Shown here: positions 14,186 to 21,426 of the stretch, piece by piece
How positions within the stretch are numbered: position 1 is the stretch's first letter
How the letters are laid out: every line of letters starts with the position of its first letter
Origin: CAZFAI01 sp964516555
GTDB taxonomy: Bacteria; Patescibacteriota; Microgenomatia; UBA12405
Assembly: GCA_964516555.1 (NCBI GenBank)
Contig: CAZFAI010000011.1
Location: 1 to 21,426 of the forward strand
Direction: 5' to 3'
Length of the DNA: 21,426 nt
Notes under the pieces: generated by a model
The model's input: the letters and a program-made list of their open reading frames with translations, nothing else
Databases searched by the model: none
What the model was told of the DNA's origin: nothing
Translations under genes and position numbers: made by a program

Positions 14186-14611
14186 ATGCCAAACGATCAA
14201 ATTCAAAACACCACCCAGGCAATAAATATTGTCAGCGTAGAATCGCTAATTAATAGCCATCGCCTTAAGTTGGAAACACTTCAAAAAGAATTAAAGGAGC
14301 AAAAAAGTATGCTCGATTCATTATTAGAAAACAACGACGAGTACCAATTGGCAACAGAACAACACCAAAAAGCCACCAAAATTAAATCTCTGGAAAAACA
14401 AAAAGCCCTCAAAGATCCGAATGCTTCAGGCATTCAGGAAAAAATCAAGGATGCTCAGACACAAGTAAGGGAACTGAAAAATGCTCTATCGGACTATCTT
14501 GCACAGTATGTGACTCTTTCCGGTACTAACAAACTCGAATCTTCTGACGGTACTATTCTTAATATTGTCTATACCGCTAAGTTGGTAAAAGATAAAAATA
14601 ACAATAGCTAA
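14186..14611 (+). CDS. Coiled-coil protein of unknown function
   Basis: A protein of 141 residues starting MPNDQIQNTT. Residues about 17-115 are dense in Leu/Lys/Glu/Gln with heptad-like spacing (LKLETLQKELKEQKSMLDSL and KIKDAQTQVRELKNALSDYL), predicting two long helices separated by a short Asp-Pro-Asn turn. The end, NKLESSDGTILNIVYTAKLV, may form a small beta hairpin. There is no membrane segment or cysteine. It is the third gene of the RRM-dus cluster. I do not recognise it; a structural or scaffolding role is only a guess. Confidence 0.75.
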   Translation: MPNDQIQNTTQAINIVSVESLINSHRLKLETLQKELKEQKSMLDSLLENNDEYQLATEQHQKATKIKSLEKQKALKDPNASGIQEKIKDAQTQVRELKNALSDYLAQYVTLSGTNKLESSDGTILNIVYTAKLVKDKNNNS

Positions 14612-14632
14612 ACTACTATACTTGTAGTAACA

Positions 14633-14680
14633 TATAATATACTGAATGTTAATGATTATTAAAAAGTAAGTAACAAGGAG
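14633..14680 (+). promoter_or_regulatory. -10 box and Shine-Dalgarno of thioredoxin gene
   Basis: TATAAT at 14633-14638 in the 73-bp gap, and AAGGAG at 14675-14680 only 4 nt before the ATG at 14685. This is the clearest ribosome binding site in the window and contrasts with most neighbours, which have none. Confidence 0.6.
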
Positions 14681-14684
14681 ATAT

Positions 14685-14999
14685 ATGGAACACGTCAACG
14701 CAAACGAACAAAACTTCCAAAAAGAAGTTCTGGAAGTCAAAGGTAAAGTTCTGGTAGATTTTTGGGCCCCATGGTGTGGTCCTTGCCAAATGCTTAGTCC
14801 TGTCTTGGAAGAAATTGCCAAAGAGATGGGTGAAAAGGTCAAGGTAGTTAAGGTTAATGTCGACGAAGAGGGGACACTGGCTCAACAATATAATGTCTCT
14901 GCCATTCCTACGGTTGTATTATTCGAAGAAGGCAAAATCAAAGAAACCTTTGTCGGATTCCGCCAAAAACAGGAATATATCAACGCCGTATCTGCTTAA
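14685..14999 (+). CDS. trxA: Thioredoxin
   Basis: A protein of 104 residues, the standard thioredoxin length. The active site FWAPWCGPC has redox cysteines 31 and 34; SAIPT carries the cis-proline near 75; VDFWAP and the KVNVDE strand match the fold. It is a cytoplasmic disulfide reductant serving ribonucleotide reductase, peroxiredoxins and similar partners. No thioredoxin reductase is in the window. It has its own likely promoter and a strong ribosome binding site, suggesting high expression. The obg gene follows after 29 bp. Confidence 0.96.
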   Translation: MEHVNANEQNFQKEVLEVKGKVLVDFWAPWCGPCQMLSPVLEEIAKEMGEKVKVVKVNVDEEGTLAQQYNVSAIPTVVLFEEGKIKETFVGFRQKQEYINAVSA

Positions 15000-15015
15000 A
15001 ATCCGCATATTAAGG

Positions 15016-15021
15016 TATAAT
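15016..15021 (+). promoter_or_regulatory. -10 box of obg
   Basis: Perfect TATAAT inside the 29-bp gap after trxA, ending 7 nt before the ATG at 15029. The predicted start site coincides with the start codon. No -35 consensus. Confidence 0.5.
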
Positions 15022-15028
15022 CCTATGT

Positions 15029-15982
15029 ATGCTTATTGACGAAGTAGAAATATTTGTAAAAGCCGGTGACGGTGGTGATGGTCTCGTTCACTTTTACCGT
15101 GATAAATGGCGTCCCAAGGGAGGTCCCGATGGCGGCGACGGTGGAGATGGCGGATCTGTTGTTTTCCGGGCAGTTTCCGATATCAGCAAGTTGCACCAGT
15201 TTCGTCACCAAAAAAAGTATCAGGCTCAAGATGGAGCTCAGGGAGGTGTCAATCAAAGGACAGGTAAAAATGGCGAAGATCTTGTTGTGCAGGTTCCTGT
15301 AGGTACAGTTATTACTTATGATAATGGCACTCAATTCGAGCTAACTGAATTGGACCAGCGGGTTTTGGTCGCCAAGGGTGGGAAGGGAGGCCGCGGCAAC
15401 TATTCATACCGTTCGTCCACCAATCAGACTCCAAAAGAATTTCAGCCTGGTCAAAAGAAAGAATATCGGAAGCTCCATCTGGACCTCAAGTTAATAGCAG
15501 ACATTGGTTTAATCGGTCTTCCCAATGCCGGTAAAACAAGCCTTCTCAATGAATTAACGGCCGCCAACGCCAAGGTGGCCAACTACCCCTTTACAACTCT
15601 GGAGCCAAACTTAGGTGTCACCAAGGGTAATTTGATAATTGCTGATATCCCGGGTCTAATTGAGGGTGCCTCTGAGGGTAGGGGATTAGGCTGGAAATTT
15701 TTAAGACACATTGAAAGGACCAGATTATTGGTTCATTGCATCTCGTCAGACTCTTCAGATCCTCAAAGAGATTATCAAACAATCATAGAAGAACTCAAAA
15801 ACTATAGTTTAAAACTAGTTGACAAACCGCAACTGGTTATTATCACCAAATCTGACCTCATAGAAAACCCAAAAGAACTAAAATTAAAAACAAATCAAAT
15901 AAAAGCTAAAATGGCTACTTCCATTCTGGATTCAGACAGTATCAAAAAACTTAACAATCTTATCTCGAAAAAGTTAAGCTAA
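15029..15982 (+). CDS. obg: GTPase Obg (no OCT domain)
   Basis: A protein of 317 residues. The N-terminal Obg fold (1-157) has the glycine-rich loops (GDGGDG, GGPDGGDGGDGG, KGGKGGRG). The G domain carries G1 GLPNAGKT (163-170), the switch region PFTTLEPNLG, G3 DIPG (206-209) followed by GASEGRGLG, and G4 TKSD, where Thr replaces the usual Asn. It stops soon after the G domain, so there is no C-terminal OCT domain. It acts in late assembly of the large ribosomal subunit. Its 3' end overlaps the convergent YtxH-like gene by 9 bp. ATG at 15029 is preferred because MLIDEVEIFV matches the family start. Confidence 0.95.
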   Translation: MLIDEVEIFVKAGDGGDGLVHFYRDKWRPKGGPDGGDGGDGGSVVFRAVSDISKLHQFRHQKKYQAQDGAQGGVNQRTGKNGEDLVVQVPVGTVITYDNGTQFELTELDQRVLVAKGGKGGRGNYSYRSSTNQTPKEFQPGQKKEYRKLHLDLKLIADIGLIGLPNAGKTSLLNELTAANAKVANYPFTTLEPNLGVTKGNLIIADIPGLIEGASEGRGLGWKFLRHIERTRLLVHCISSDSSDPQRDYQTIIEELKNYSLKLVDKPQLVIITKSDLIENPKELKLKTNQIKAKMATSILDSDSIKKLNNLISKKLS

Positions 15983-16408
15983 AGCTTTCTTTACCTTCTC
16001 CCAATCTTTTTTCAGCATAGTCGATAGCTTTTGAGCTGCTCCTTTTGTAGCCTCTAAATCTCCTCTGAAATCAGCCACCACATCATCGACTACTTTTGCA
16101 TATCTACTTTTGTCAATTTCTTCTCCGGTTGCTTTTAGAGCAACAAGTTTCTGGCTAATCTGATCTTTAATATTATTATATTTTTCAATAGCAGCATCGT
16201 TGGCCTCTCCAAAAACAGTTTTTACTCTTATTTTTGTTTCTGTTACTCCTGATTTAATTTTATCGTTAAGATCAGCAGCCATTCTTTTAATGTCTTCCCT
16301 TGTTTCTTTACCAGACTTTGGAGCCAGTAATAAACCTCCCACAGCACCGGCTACCACCCCCAATAAACTGGCAAAAAATAAACTACTACCACTTTTTTTG
16401 CTTGGCAT
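15974..16408 (-). CDS. YtxH-like small membrane-associated protein
   Basis: A protein of 144 residues. One hydrophobic, Gly/Ala-rich segment (about 9-27, SLLGVVAGAVGGLLLAP) is followed immediately by KSGKETRE, the hallmark LLAPKSGxETR of YtxH/gas-vesicle-like proteins, then a long charged amphipathic helix. The family has been linked to stress response in Firmicutes; no biochemical role is known. GGGAG lies 8-12 nt upstream of the ATG, a possible ribosome site. It is last in the minus-strand string, 39 bp after the DUF4340 gene. Confidence 0.85.
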   Translation of the reverse strand: MPSKKSGSSLFFASLLGVVAGAVGGLLLAPKSGKETREDIKRMAADLNDKIKSGVTETKIRVKTVFGEANDAAIEKYNNIKDQISQKLVALKATGEEIDKSRYAKVVDDVVADFRGDLEATKGAAQKLSTMLKKDWEKVKKALA

Positions 16409-16447
16409 AATAACATTCTCCCTTAATTTATATAAAATAAGTCTAAT

Positions 16448-17260
16448 TTAATTGGAGGTCGCTGTCAACAAAACAAAATCTTCACTACTGATTTCAAAAA
16501 AGTGATTCCCGTCTCTGCTGGCCTGATAACTATATTTTCTCCTGCCCAGGTCAACTTTTTTGAGGTATAAGTTATAGTTTCCGACTTCAGTTTCAATTAA
16601 ATATTCAATGCTGTTTTCATTTGTAGCTTGGCCGATATATGACAATGCTTTTAATTGGCTAATTTTTTCAACAAATTTTTGGTTTTTCCAGTTACCCTCC
16701 TCGTCCGTAATGATCTCCTTATTGTTAGCAACAATTTTTTTTATTTGATAAGTCGGAATATTGGTTAAATTTTTTAATTTCCAATAGTCTTCACTTTCCA
16801 AATTTAACTTATCAAGAACAATGGGTATTTTATATACTCTATTATCTTCTTTTGCCCTGGCATAAGTCCCCGAGTAGGCCTTCTCAATATTACCGATTTC
16901 CATGCTTTTTCCGTTAATTGCTAGCAGTAAAATATTTTCACCGCCAATTCCTAATTGATCAAATTTTTCTTCATTTTCAGAAATTAAATTATCAAGACTT
17001 ATTTCTTTTAGTTTATTAATTGTCGCTTCAACGTTTTCTGTTTCAGCCGGTATTTTAGTTTCGCTTTTGTCAATGTACCAAGAACCCTGCTCCTTAGTTA
17101 GACAAAGGTCATTCATACAAAAATTATTAATTTCACCTTCAAAAAAGTAGCTAGTCACATCTTTTTTACTAAAAATTCCTGACTTTAAGATTAACAATGA
17201 TGATACTATCAAAATAACAATAGTTGTAATACTCGTTGCATTGAGGTATTTCTTAAGCAT
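16448..17260 (-). CDS. DUF4340-like anchored protein of the Gld-type ABC cassette
   Basis: A protein of 270 residues with one N-terminal membrane segment (about 10-27) and a long extracytoplasmic part. LCLTKEQGSWYIDK, a repeat of similar strand pattern later (NKEIITDEEGNWKN), and YARAKEDNRVYKIP match the DUF4340 layout, in which two similar beta domains each contain a 'W-xI' strand. DUF4340 genes usually follow gldG-like genes, as here. The start overlaps the end of the GldG-like gene by 8 bp, implying coupled translation. It is probably a periplasmic-side partner of the ABC permease. Function unknown. Confidence 0.75.
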   Translation of the reverse strand: MLKKYLNATSITTIVILIVSSLLILKSGIFSKKDVTSYFFEGEINNFCMNDLCLTKEQGSWYIDKSETKIPAETENVEATINKLKEISLDNLISENEEKFDQLGIGGENILLLAINGKSMEIGNIEKAYSGTYARAKEDNRVYKIPIVLDKLNLESEDYWKLKNLTNIPTYQIKKIVANNKEIITDEEGNWKNQKFVEKISQLKALSYIGQATNENSIEYLIETEVGNYNLYLKKVDLGRRKYSYQASRDGNHFFEISSEDFVLLTATSN

Positions 17261-18707
17261 TGTTCCACTTCCTACCGCTTTTCTTTCTTGCAGTATTGAT
17301 AATTAAACTAGTTGCTATCAATAGTACTACGGGAAAAGCAATATTTACTATTTTAATAAGTTGTTTAGTTCCATCCTCAATGGGTGAGAGAGGATTACTG
17401 TTTAAATCTTTACTTCTAATAGCTAGTAGTGATTGATCTTGTGAAAAATATTCAACCAAATTTAGTGCCAGTAATAAATTTTGTTGATTATTAACCATAA
17501 ACTTATCTTTGATAAAGTCGGTGTCTGCTATCAAGGCTACCTTCCTGTCGTCTACATTCAGAGCTCCGATAATTGATTTTTCGGATGGTTTAAAATCGTA
17601 TTTTACTGCCGGTGATAAATCAACATTAGAGTCTTCTGCTTTTGATAATTCACTGCTTGTAAACAACGCCTTTGCTCCTCCGGACATCTTTATTGGTGAA
17701 GCCCAAGCCAAAGTAACGGAGTTAATTCCTGACAATGCTGGGATATCTTTATTCATATTCTCGGGTCTAATTTGCATCCAATATGGATAACGGCTTAAAA
17801 ATGAACCCTGCTGACTCTGAAAGTTCGCAATAGCGCTGCTTTCATCCAAAATCAACTTATTTTCAATCTCCATACCGCTGTCTGACAAAATATCCTCCAG
17901 ACCATTATTCTCCAAAGTTTTTCCTGACATGCTGTTGCTCACTTCTATCTTGTCCTGGAAAACTATTAACCCCTTACCTTCCTCAACCCACTTTTGAATT
18001 TTTGGAATAACTTCTTCGTTAATTTTTGTAGTTCTATCAGTAATTATCAAAATATCAGCTTCTTCAGGTATGCCGTCTTTACTGTCCAAATCTGCCATAA
18101 CTAATTTATAATCCTGCATCAGAAATTGACGGAAATAACTAATTTCACTTTCTTCTTCTTCCTGCCCCTCAGCTATTGCAACTGTTGGAATTTTGTCGGA
18201 GACAAGTTTTCGGAAGCCGGATACCAGAAAATACTCTAAATTTGCCACATCACCGGCAATTGGCAAAACTTGCTGGTTATCACCATAAATCATGGCCAAC
18301 CCAAAGTAACCCTTCTGCATTTCGAACTTATCAGATTTCAGTGATGAAAATTGTATTGGTTGAATTCCGAAGCGTTCTGCTTCGCTACCAGCCTGATCGT
18401 CCGTATTCGGATTAAAATAGTTTATTTTCAACTTAGATCTGTTTAGCCGTTCAAACTCACTCAATATAGTTTTCAGCTTATCAGCTGTTGGTTTAACCTC
18501 AGGTGGTAAATCTTCGGTCAAAAAGACTTTTATGGTAATAATGTCATCAATATTCCTAATATAATCCGTCGTGGATGGAGACAATGAATGAATTTTATCT
18601 CTGCTTAAGTCAATTTTTAAAAAAGGATAAAAACTAAGCAAGATATTTACAAGTACAACAATAATGATTAAATTAACTCCGGTAATAAAAGGTTTTATTT
18701 TTCTCAT
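17253..18707 (-). CDS. GldG-like ABC transporter auxiliary protein
   Basis: A protein of 484 residues. N-terminal membrane segment (about 9-30) ending in the typical FLKIDLSRDKIHSLSPST stretch of the ABC_transp_aux (GldG) family, followed by a thioredoxin-like domain with KVFLTEDLPPEV and FERLNRSKLKINYFNPN. A DUF4350-like region holds DILIITDR, and the family's late Asp pattern is in VALIADTDFIKDKF. A C-terminal membrane segment (about 453-470) precedes a basic end. It lies one base after the permease gene. In Bacteroidetes GldG works with GldF and GldA; in other phyla similar cassettes have unknown cargo. Confidence 0.85.
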   Translation of the reverse strand: MRKIKPFITGVNLIIIVVLVNILLSFYPFLKIDLSRDKIHSLSPSTTDYIRNIDDIITIKVFLTEDLPPEVKPTADKLKTILSEFERLNRSKLKINYFNPNTDDQAGSEAERFGIQPIQFSSLKSDKFEMQKGYFGLAMIYGDNQQVLPIAGDVANLEYFLVSGFRKLVSDKIPTVAIAEGQEEEESEISYFRQFLMQDYKLVMADLDSKDGIPEEADILIITDRTTKINEEVIPKIQKWVEEGKGLIVFQDKIEVSNSMSGKTLENNGLEDILSDSGMEIENKLILDESSAIANFQSQQGSFLSRYPYWMQIRPENMNKDIPALSGINSVTLAWASPIKMSGGAKALFTSSELSKAEDSNVDLSPAVKYDFKPSEKSIIGALNVDDRKVALIADTDFIKDKFMVNNQQNLLLALNLVEYFSQDQSLLAIRSKDLNSNPLSPIEDGTKQLIKIVNIAFPVVLLIATSLIINTARKKSGRKWNNA

Positions 18708-18708
18708 T

Positions 18709-19422
18709 TCACTTATTCCTAGCCTTCAAGGATAGGACGCTTAACGTTAAAAATATAAAAACAAAAGAAACAAAAAACAACAGGTCACCCGCTTCAATAA
18801 GACCCAGTGAAAATTTTGCCGATCTCCAGCTCAAACTTAAACCTCCAACTATGAATCTCAAGCCTCCCGGAATTTTCATTAGAAAAGATCCTTGACCCAA
18901 AAAATTATTTAAAACCAAAAACACGGTAGCACCCAAAAAGCCTACAATTGATTGATTGCTCAAACAAGACATAAAGATCCCCAAAGACAAATAGGCCATG
19001 GCCAAAAGTAACACCCCGATATAACCTCCCAGAATTACTCCGATATCAGGACTCCCGAAAATAAACAGTGTCGCTGCAATCGGTATCGATAGTAAGACGG
19101 AGAAAATTATATACATAGTCGATCCGAAAAATTTACCCAATATCATTTCATTTTCTGAGACCGGTAAGCTAAGGATTGTTTCCCAGGTTCCGTTCTTTTT
19201 CTCATCAGCAACAAGACCCATCGAAATAGCCGGAATAAAAAGAGAGAAAAGGAACACCAAAACACTCCAGTACGGCGACATGTTAGCTTGTCCCATCACA
19301 AACAAATCTCCCAAAAACATCCAATTGGCTACCAGCAAAAGTAAACCTGTAAATACATAACCCAACGGTGAAATTAAGTAATTTTTAAATTCTCTTTTTG
19401 CGATAATCGAGATCGTATTCAT
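18709..19422 (-). CDS. ABC-2 type permease, GldF-like
   Basis: A protein of 237 residues with six predicted membrane segments. The N-terminal REFKNYLISPLGYVF and VADEKKNGTWETILSLPVSE are the characteristic cytoplasmic pieces of ABC-2 (GldF/NosY-type) permeases. Its ATG overlaps the stop of the ATPase gene by 4 bp (19419-19422), and the GldG-like gene follows after one base. It would form the transmembrane half of an exporter with the ATPase. Confidence 0.88.
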   Translation of the reverse strand: MNTISIIAKREFKNYLISPLGYVFTGLLLLVANWMFLGDLFVMGQANMSPYWSVLVFLFSLFIPAISMGLVADEKKNGTWETILSLPVSENEMILGKFFGSTMYIIFSVLLSIPIAATLFIFGSPDIGVILGGYIGVLLLAMAYLSLGIFMSCLSNQSIVGFLGATVFLVLNNFLGQGSFLMKIPGGLRFIVGGLSLSWRSAKFSLGLIEAGDLLFFVSFVFIFLTLSVLSLKARNK

Positions 19423-20111
19423 GATGTTAGCTCCACAAACTTTTTCTCTAAATTTCTAATTACTTTTGTTTTTTCATCCAGAACTATTTTTCCATTATTG
19501 ATAATAAGCAATCTGTCGCAAATTTCTTTCGCCTCGGGAAGAATATGAGTCGAAAATATTACAATCTTATTCTTAGATAGTTTTTTGATTAAACCCCTGA
19601 TTTCAATAATTTGTTTTGGATCCAAACCTGATGTCGGTTCATCGAGTACCAATATCTTTGGATCTCCCAGCAGTGAAGCAGCCAACCCCACTCTTTGTCT
19701 AAACCCCTTAGACAAGGTCTCAATTTTTTGGTTTATAACTTTCTTTAGTCCGCAGTTTTCTATCACATCTATAATTAGGCTCTCAATATCTTCTTTATTA
19801 ATTCCTTTCAAACTGGCGATATATTCTAAGTACTCGAGTACGTTTAAGTTCAAATAAAGGGGGTTATTTTCAGGAAGATAACCAATGATGGTTTTATAAG
19901 TATTTGATTTACTGTCAACTTTTTTATCCTCCCAAAAAATATTTCCTTTTTTAATGGAATAGAACCCTACTATCAATCTCATTAATGTGGTTTTTCCTGC
20001 GCCATTAGGCCCGAGTAACCCGTAAACTCCATTACCCTCAATAGTCAAACTGACATTATCCACCGCTTTTTTACTGCCGAAATTTTTTGAAAGATTAACT
20101 AGTTTCAACAT
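19419..20111 (-). CDS. ABC transporter ATP-binding protein, GldA-like
   Basis: A protein of 230 residues, complete nucleotide-binding domain. Walker A GPNGAGKTT (34-42), Q-loop in GYLPENNPLY, signature LSKGFRQR (near 134), Walker B ILVLDEP with catalytic Glu, D-loop SGLDP, H-loop STH. SKGFRQR rather than SGGQ is typical of the exporters related to GldA and NatA. It begins 5 bp after the mscL stop. It powers the permease encoded next. Confidence 0.93.
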   Translation of the reverse strand: MLKLVNLSKNFGSKKAVDNVSLTIEGNGVYGLLGPNGAGKTTLMRLIVGFYSIKKGNIFWEDKKVDSKSNTYKTIIGYLPENNPLYLNLNVLEYLEYIASLKGINKEDIESLIIDVIENCGLKKVINQKIETLSKGFRQRVGLAASLLGDPKILVLDEPTSGLDPKQIIEIRGLIKKLSKNKIVIFSTHILPEAKEICDRLLIINNGKIVLDEKTKVIRNLEKKFVELTS

Positions 20112-20116
20112 ATTAA

Positions 20117-20464
20117 TTATTTTTTAATTTCCACTCTAAATATTTTTTTTATCACTATGAAAACCACTAATGCAACTATCAAAAAATCAATAATGCTGGA
20201 AATTAGGAGTCCTATCGTAAAATCTGAACCTCGAATGGTAAAAGTGATGTTTTTATAAGCTCCGCTTGGTGTGAAAATTCCGATAAAAGGCATAATTACA
20301 TTTGTAACCAGAGAGTTAGTTAGATCCTTTACTGCATTACCAATTACTACACCAATTGCCAACTGAAGTACGTTGTATTCTTTTATAAAATCAAAGAATT
20401 CGGACCTGCTATTTTTGACACTCTTCAAAACTCTAAGTGGTTTTTTGTTTGATATTTGTTTCAT
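20117..20464 (-). CDS. mscL: Large-conductance mechanosensitive channel
   Basis: A protein of 115 residues with two membrane segments. The pore-lining first segment (LQLAIGVVIGNAVKDLTNSL, about 34-53) keeps the small-residue spacing and the Asn/Lys of MscL; IIMPFIG-like VIMPFIGIF follows, then a short loop and a second segment (about 81-106). The chain ends soon after in KKIFRVEIKK, so the C-terminal cytoplasmic bundle is shortened. The N-terminal 20 residues are longer and more basic than usual. The channel releases solutes on hypo-osmotic shock. Its ATG overlaps the era stop by 4 bp. Confidence 0.9.
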   Translation of the reverse strand: MKQISNKKPLRVLKSVKNSRSEFFDFIKEYNVLQLAIGVVIGNAVKDLTNSLVTNVIMPFIGIFTPSGAYKNITFTIRGSDFTIGLLISSIIDFLIVALVVFIVIKKIFRVEIKK

Positions 20465-21375
20465 AATTTTCCAAACACTCTTTCGGGCCAGTGTTTATCG
20501 GTAATAACATTTAACTCTAAAAAGATTTTTCTACCGGACATTAATTCTAATTCCTTTCTGGTATTATAGCCGATTTCTTTTATTTTCTTACCTTCTTTTC
20601 CTATAATCATTTTTTTATATCTGTCGGCACTAGTAAGAATTTTAGCTTTTACTAAAATTATTTTACCCTTGTCTATTATAGTTTCAACTTCGGTATTTAT
20701 TGAATAGGGAACCTCCTCTCTCAAAAACAGATAGGTCTTTTCCCTAATGATCTCCTCAATAAACTCTTTTGAGTTAATCGATATTGCAAATTTTCCTTTA
20801 TTTGAGTAATGTTCCAAAAAAGCCTTTTTTTCTGAAGCCTTTTTTTCTGGTATTAAATCAAAAATTTGAGTAAGTAATCCCTTCACATTTTTACCTCTAA
20901 GTGCACTTATTTTGATATTTCCATCAAACTCATCTTCAAGATAATTATATTCCGGAAAATGGTCTTTTGAGCCGATTGCTTCATCTATTTTGTTGTACAC
21001 CAGTATCTTTGGAATTTTTAGCTTTCTTACCATTCCTATAGCCTTATTCTCTTCTTCAGATTTTGGTCTGGAGATATCTACCAGCATCAATATTACGTCA
21101 GCTCTGGATATTTCCTTAGGAGCTTCAGTGTTTATCCTTCTCCCCACCAGGTCCTCCACCTTGGCAATAACTCCTGGGGTGTCCGAAAAAACAATCAAGC
21201 CCCTTTCATCCTCGTAAATCACCTGCACGTTTTTCCTGGTAGTTTGCGGAAGCGGAGAAGTAATTGCTACCTTCTGATTCATTATTGTATTCAGTAAAGT
21301 TGATTTTCCTGTATTAGGTCTCCCGACCAACACGACCTTTCCCACCTTAAATTGCTTCTTTTTTTCTTTAATCAT
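20461..21375 (-). CDS. era: GTPase Era
   Basis: A protein of 304 residues, the normal Era length. G1 GRPNTGKS (18-25), switch PQTTRKN, G3 DTPG (65-68), G4 NKID (128-131), then the C-terminal KH domain with MIIGKEGKKIKEIG near 260-275 and a final KHWPERVFGKL. Era binds the 3' end of 16S rRNA and aids small-subunit maturation. TAAAAT at 21383-21388 lies 7 nt before the ATG. It is the first gene visible in the minus-strand string era-mscL-ABC-GldF-GldG-DUF4340-ytxH. Confidence 0.96.
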   Translation of the reverse strand: MIKEKKKQFKVGKVVLVGRPNTGKSTLLNTIMNQKVAITSPLPQTTRKNVQVIYEDERGLIVFSDTPGVIAKVEDLVGRRINTEAPKEISRADVILMLVDISRPKSEEENKAIGMVRKLKIPKILVYNKIDEAIGSKDHFPEYNYLEDEFDGNIKISALRGKNVKGLLTQIFDLIPEKKASEKKAFLEHYSNKGKFAISINSKEFIEEIIREKTYLFLREEVPYSINTEVETIIDKGKIILVKAKILTSADRYKKMIIGKEGKKIKEIGYNTRKELELMSGRKIFLELNVITDKHWPERVFGKL

Positions 21376-21382
21376 CTTTGTT

Positions 21383-21388
21383 ATTTTA
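21383..21388 (-). promoter_or_regulatory. -10-like box upstream of era
   Basis: TAAAAT on the minus strand, ending 7 nt before the ATG at 21375, the same spacing as at obg and the rhomboid gene. No clear -35. It could drive the whole seven-gene string. Confidence 0.4.
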
Positions 21389-21426
21389 ACTCACTAATTC
21401 AATATTTATAAATTTATTATTGACAC

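Noticed and set aside
14611..14630. Hairpin ACTAC/GTAGT after the coiled-coil gene as a terminator
   Set aside because: Only five pairs, A/T-rich, and no following T-run; more likely part of the trxA promoter region.
1..21426. CRISPR array, insertion sequence, prophage or riboswitch
   Set aside because: No regularly spaced repeats, transposase, phage structural gene or known aptamer core could be seen in any part of the window.

Overview
The window looks like a chromosomal segment of a small-genome bacterium, most plausibly a Candidate Phyla Radiation (Patescibacteria, Microgenomates-like) lineage. This is inferred from gene content and style: short single-domain enzyme versions, a DPM-type glycosyltransferase fused to GtrA, a stand-alone RRM protein, a PsbP-like anchored protein, dense packing with overlapping gene ends, and moderately AT-rich DNA. 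No marker gene was compared, so the assignment is tentative. Standard code fits every gene. The window contains one scaffold gap (100 N, 8384-8483) whose two flanks are identical over 55 bp, so probably nothing is missing there.

Layout. 1-5181: cell-surface and carbon metabolism genes. These are a 5'-truncated GT2-GtrA glycosyltransferase, a CaCA-family cation exchanger, a short RmlA-like nucleotidyltransferase, a pyruvate kinase that appears to lack the whole B domain, and a DUF1861-like beta-propeller protein. 5182-5759: a 578-bp stretch with no credible protein. It is full of long inverted repeats (13-14 bp perfect stems, one closing helix spanning 430 nt, one long-range 28-nt helix) and has a near-consensus sigma-70 promoter on the minus strand. 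I interpret it as a large structured noncoding RNA of unknown class, and it is the most interesting object here. 5760-8305 (minus): a GH130-type phosphorylase/hydrolase, a PD-(D/E)XK nuclease with a Cys cluster, and a membrane-anchored PsbP-like protein. 8573-9851 (plus): a rhomboid protease and a SLOG/LOG-fold protein. 9877-11690 (minus): an unknown P-loop protein, tRNA-Gln(CTG) and a possible kinase-fold protein. A 54-aa ORF at 11776 is read divergently, and a 7-2-7 dyad lies in the divergent gap. 11937-12563 (minus): a metallo-beta-lactamase-fold hydrolase. 12606-15982 (plus): RRM protein, Dus, coiled-coil protein, thioredoxin and Obg. 15974-21375 (minus): a tight gene string of era, mscL, an ABC ATPase, a GldF-like permease, a GldG-like protein, a DUF4340 protein and a YtxH-like protein.

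How the parts fit. Obg, Era, Dus and the RRM protein belong to ribosome and RNA biology. The glycosyltransferase, RmlA and GH130/DUF1861 proteins belong to sugar and envelope chemistry. The Gld-like ABC cassette and MscL are membrane systems. A recurring feature is a -10-like hexamer only 5-11 nt upstream of the start codon in about ten genes, with no Shine-Dalgarno sequence. This points to widespread leaderless transcription; trxA is a clear exception, with AAGGAG.
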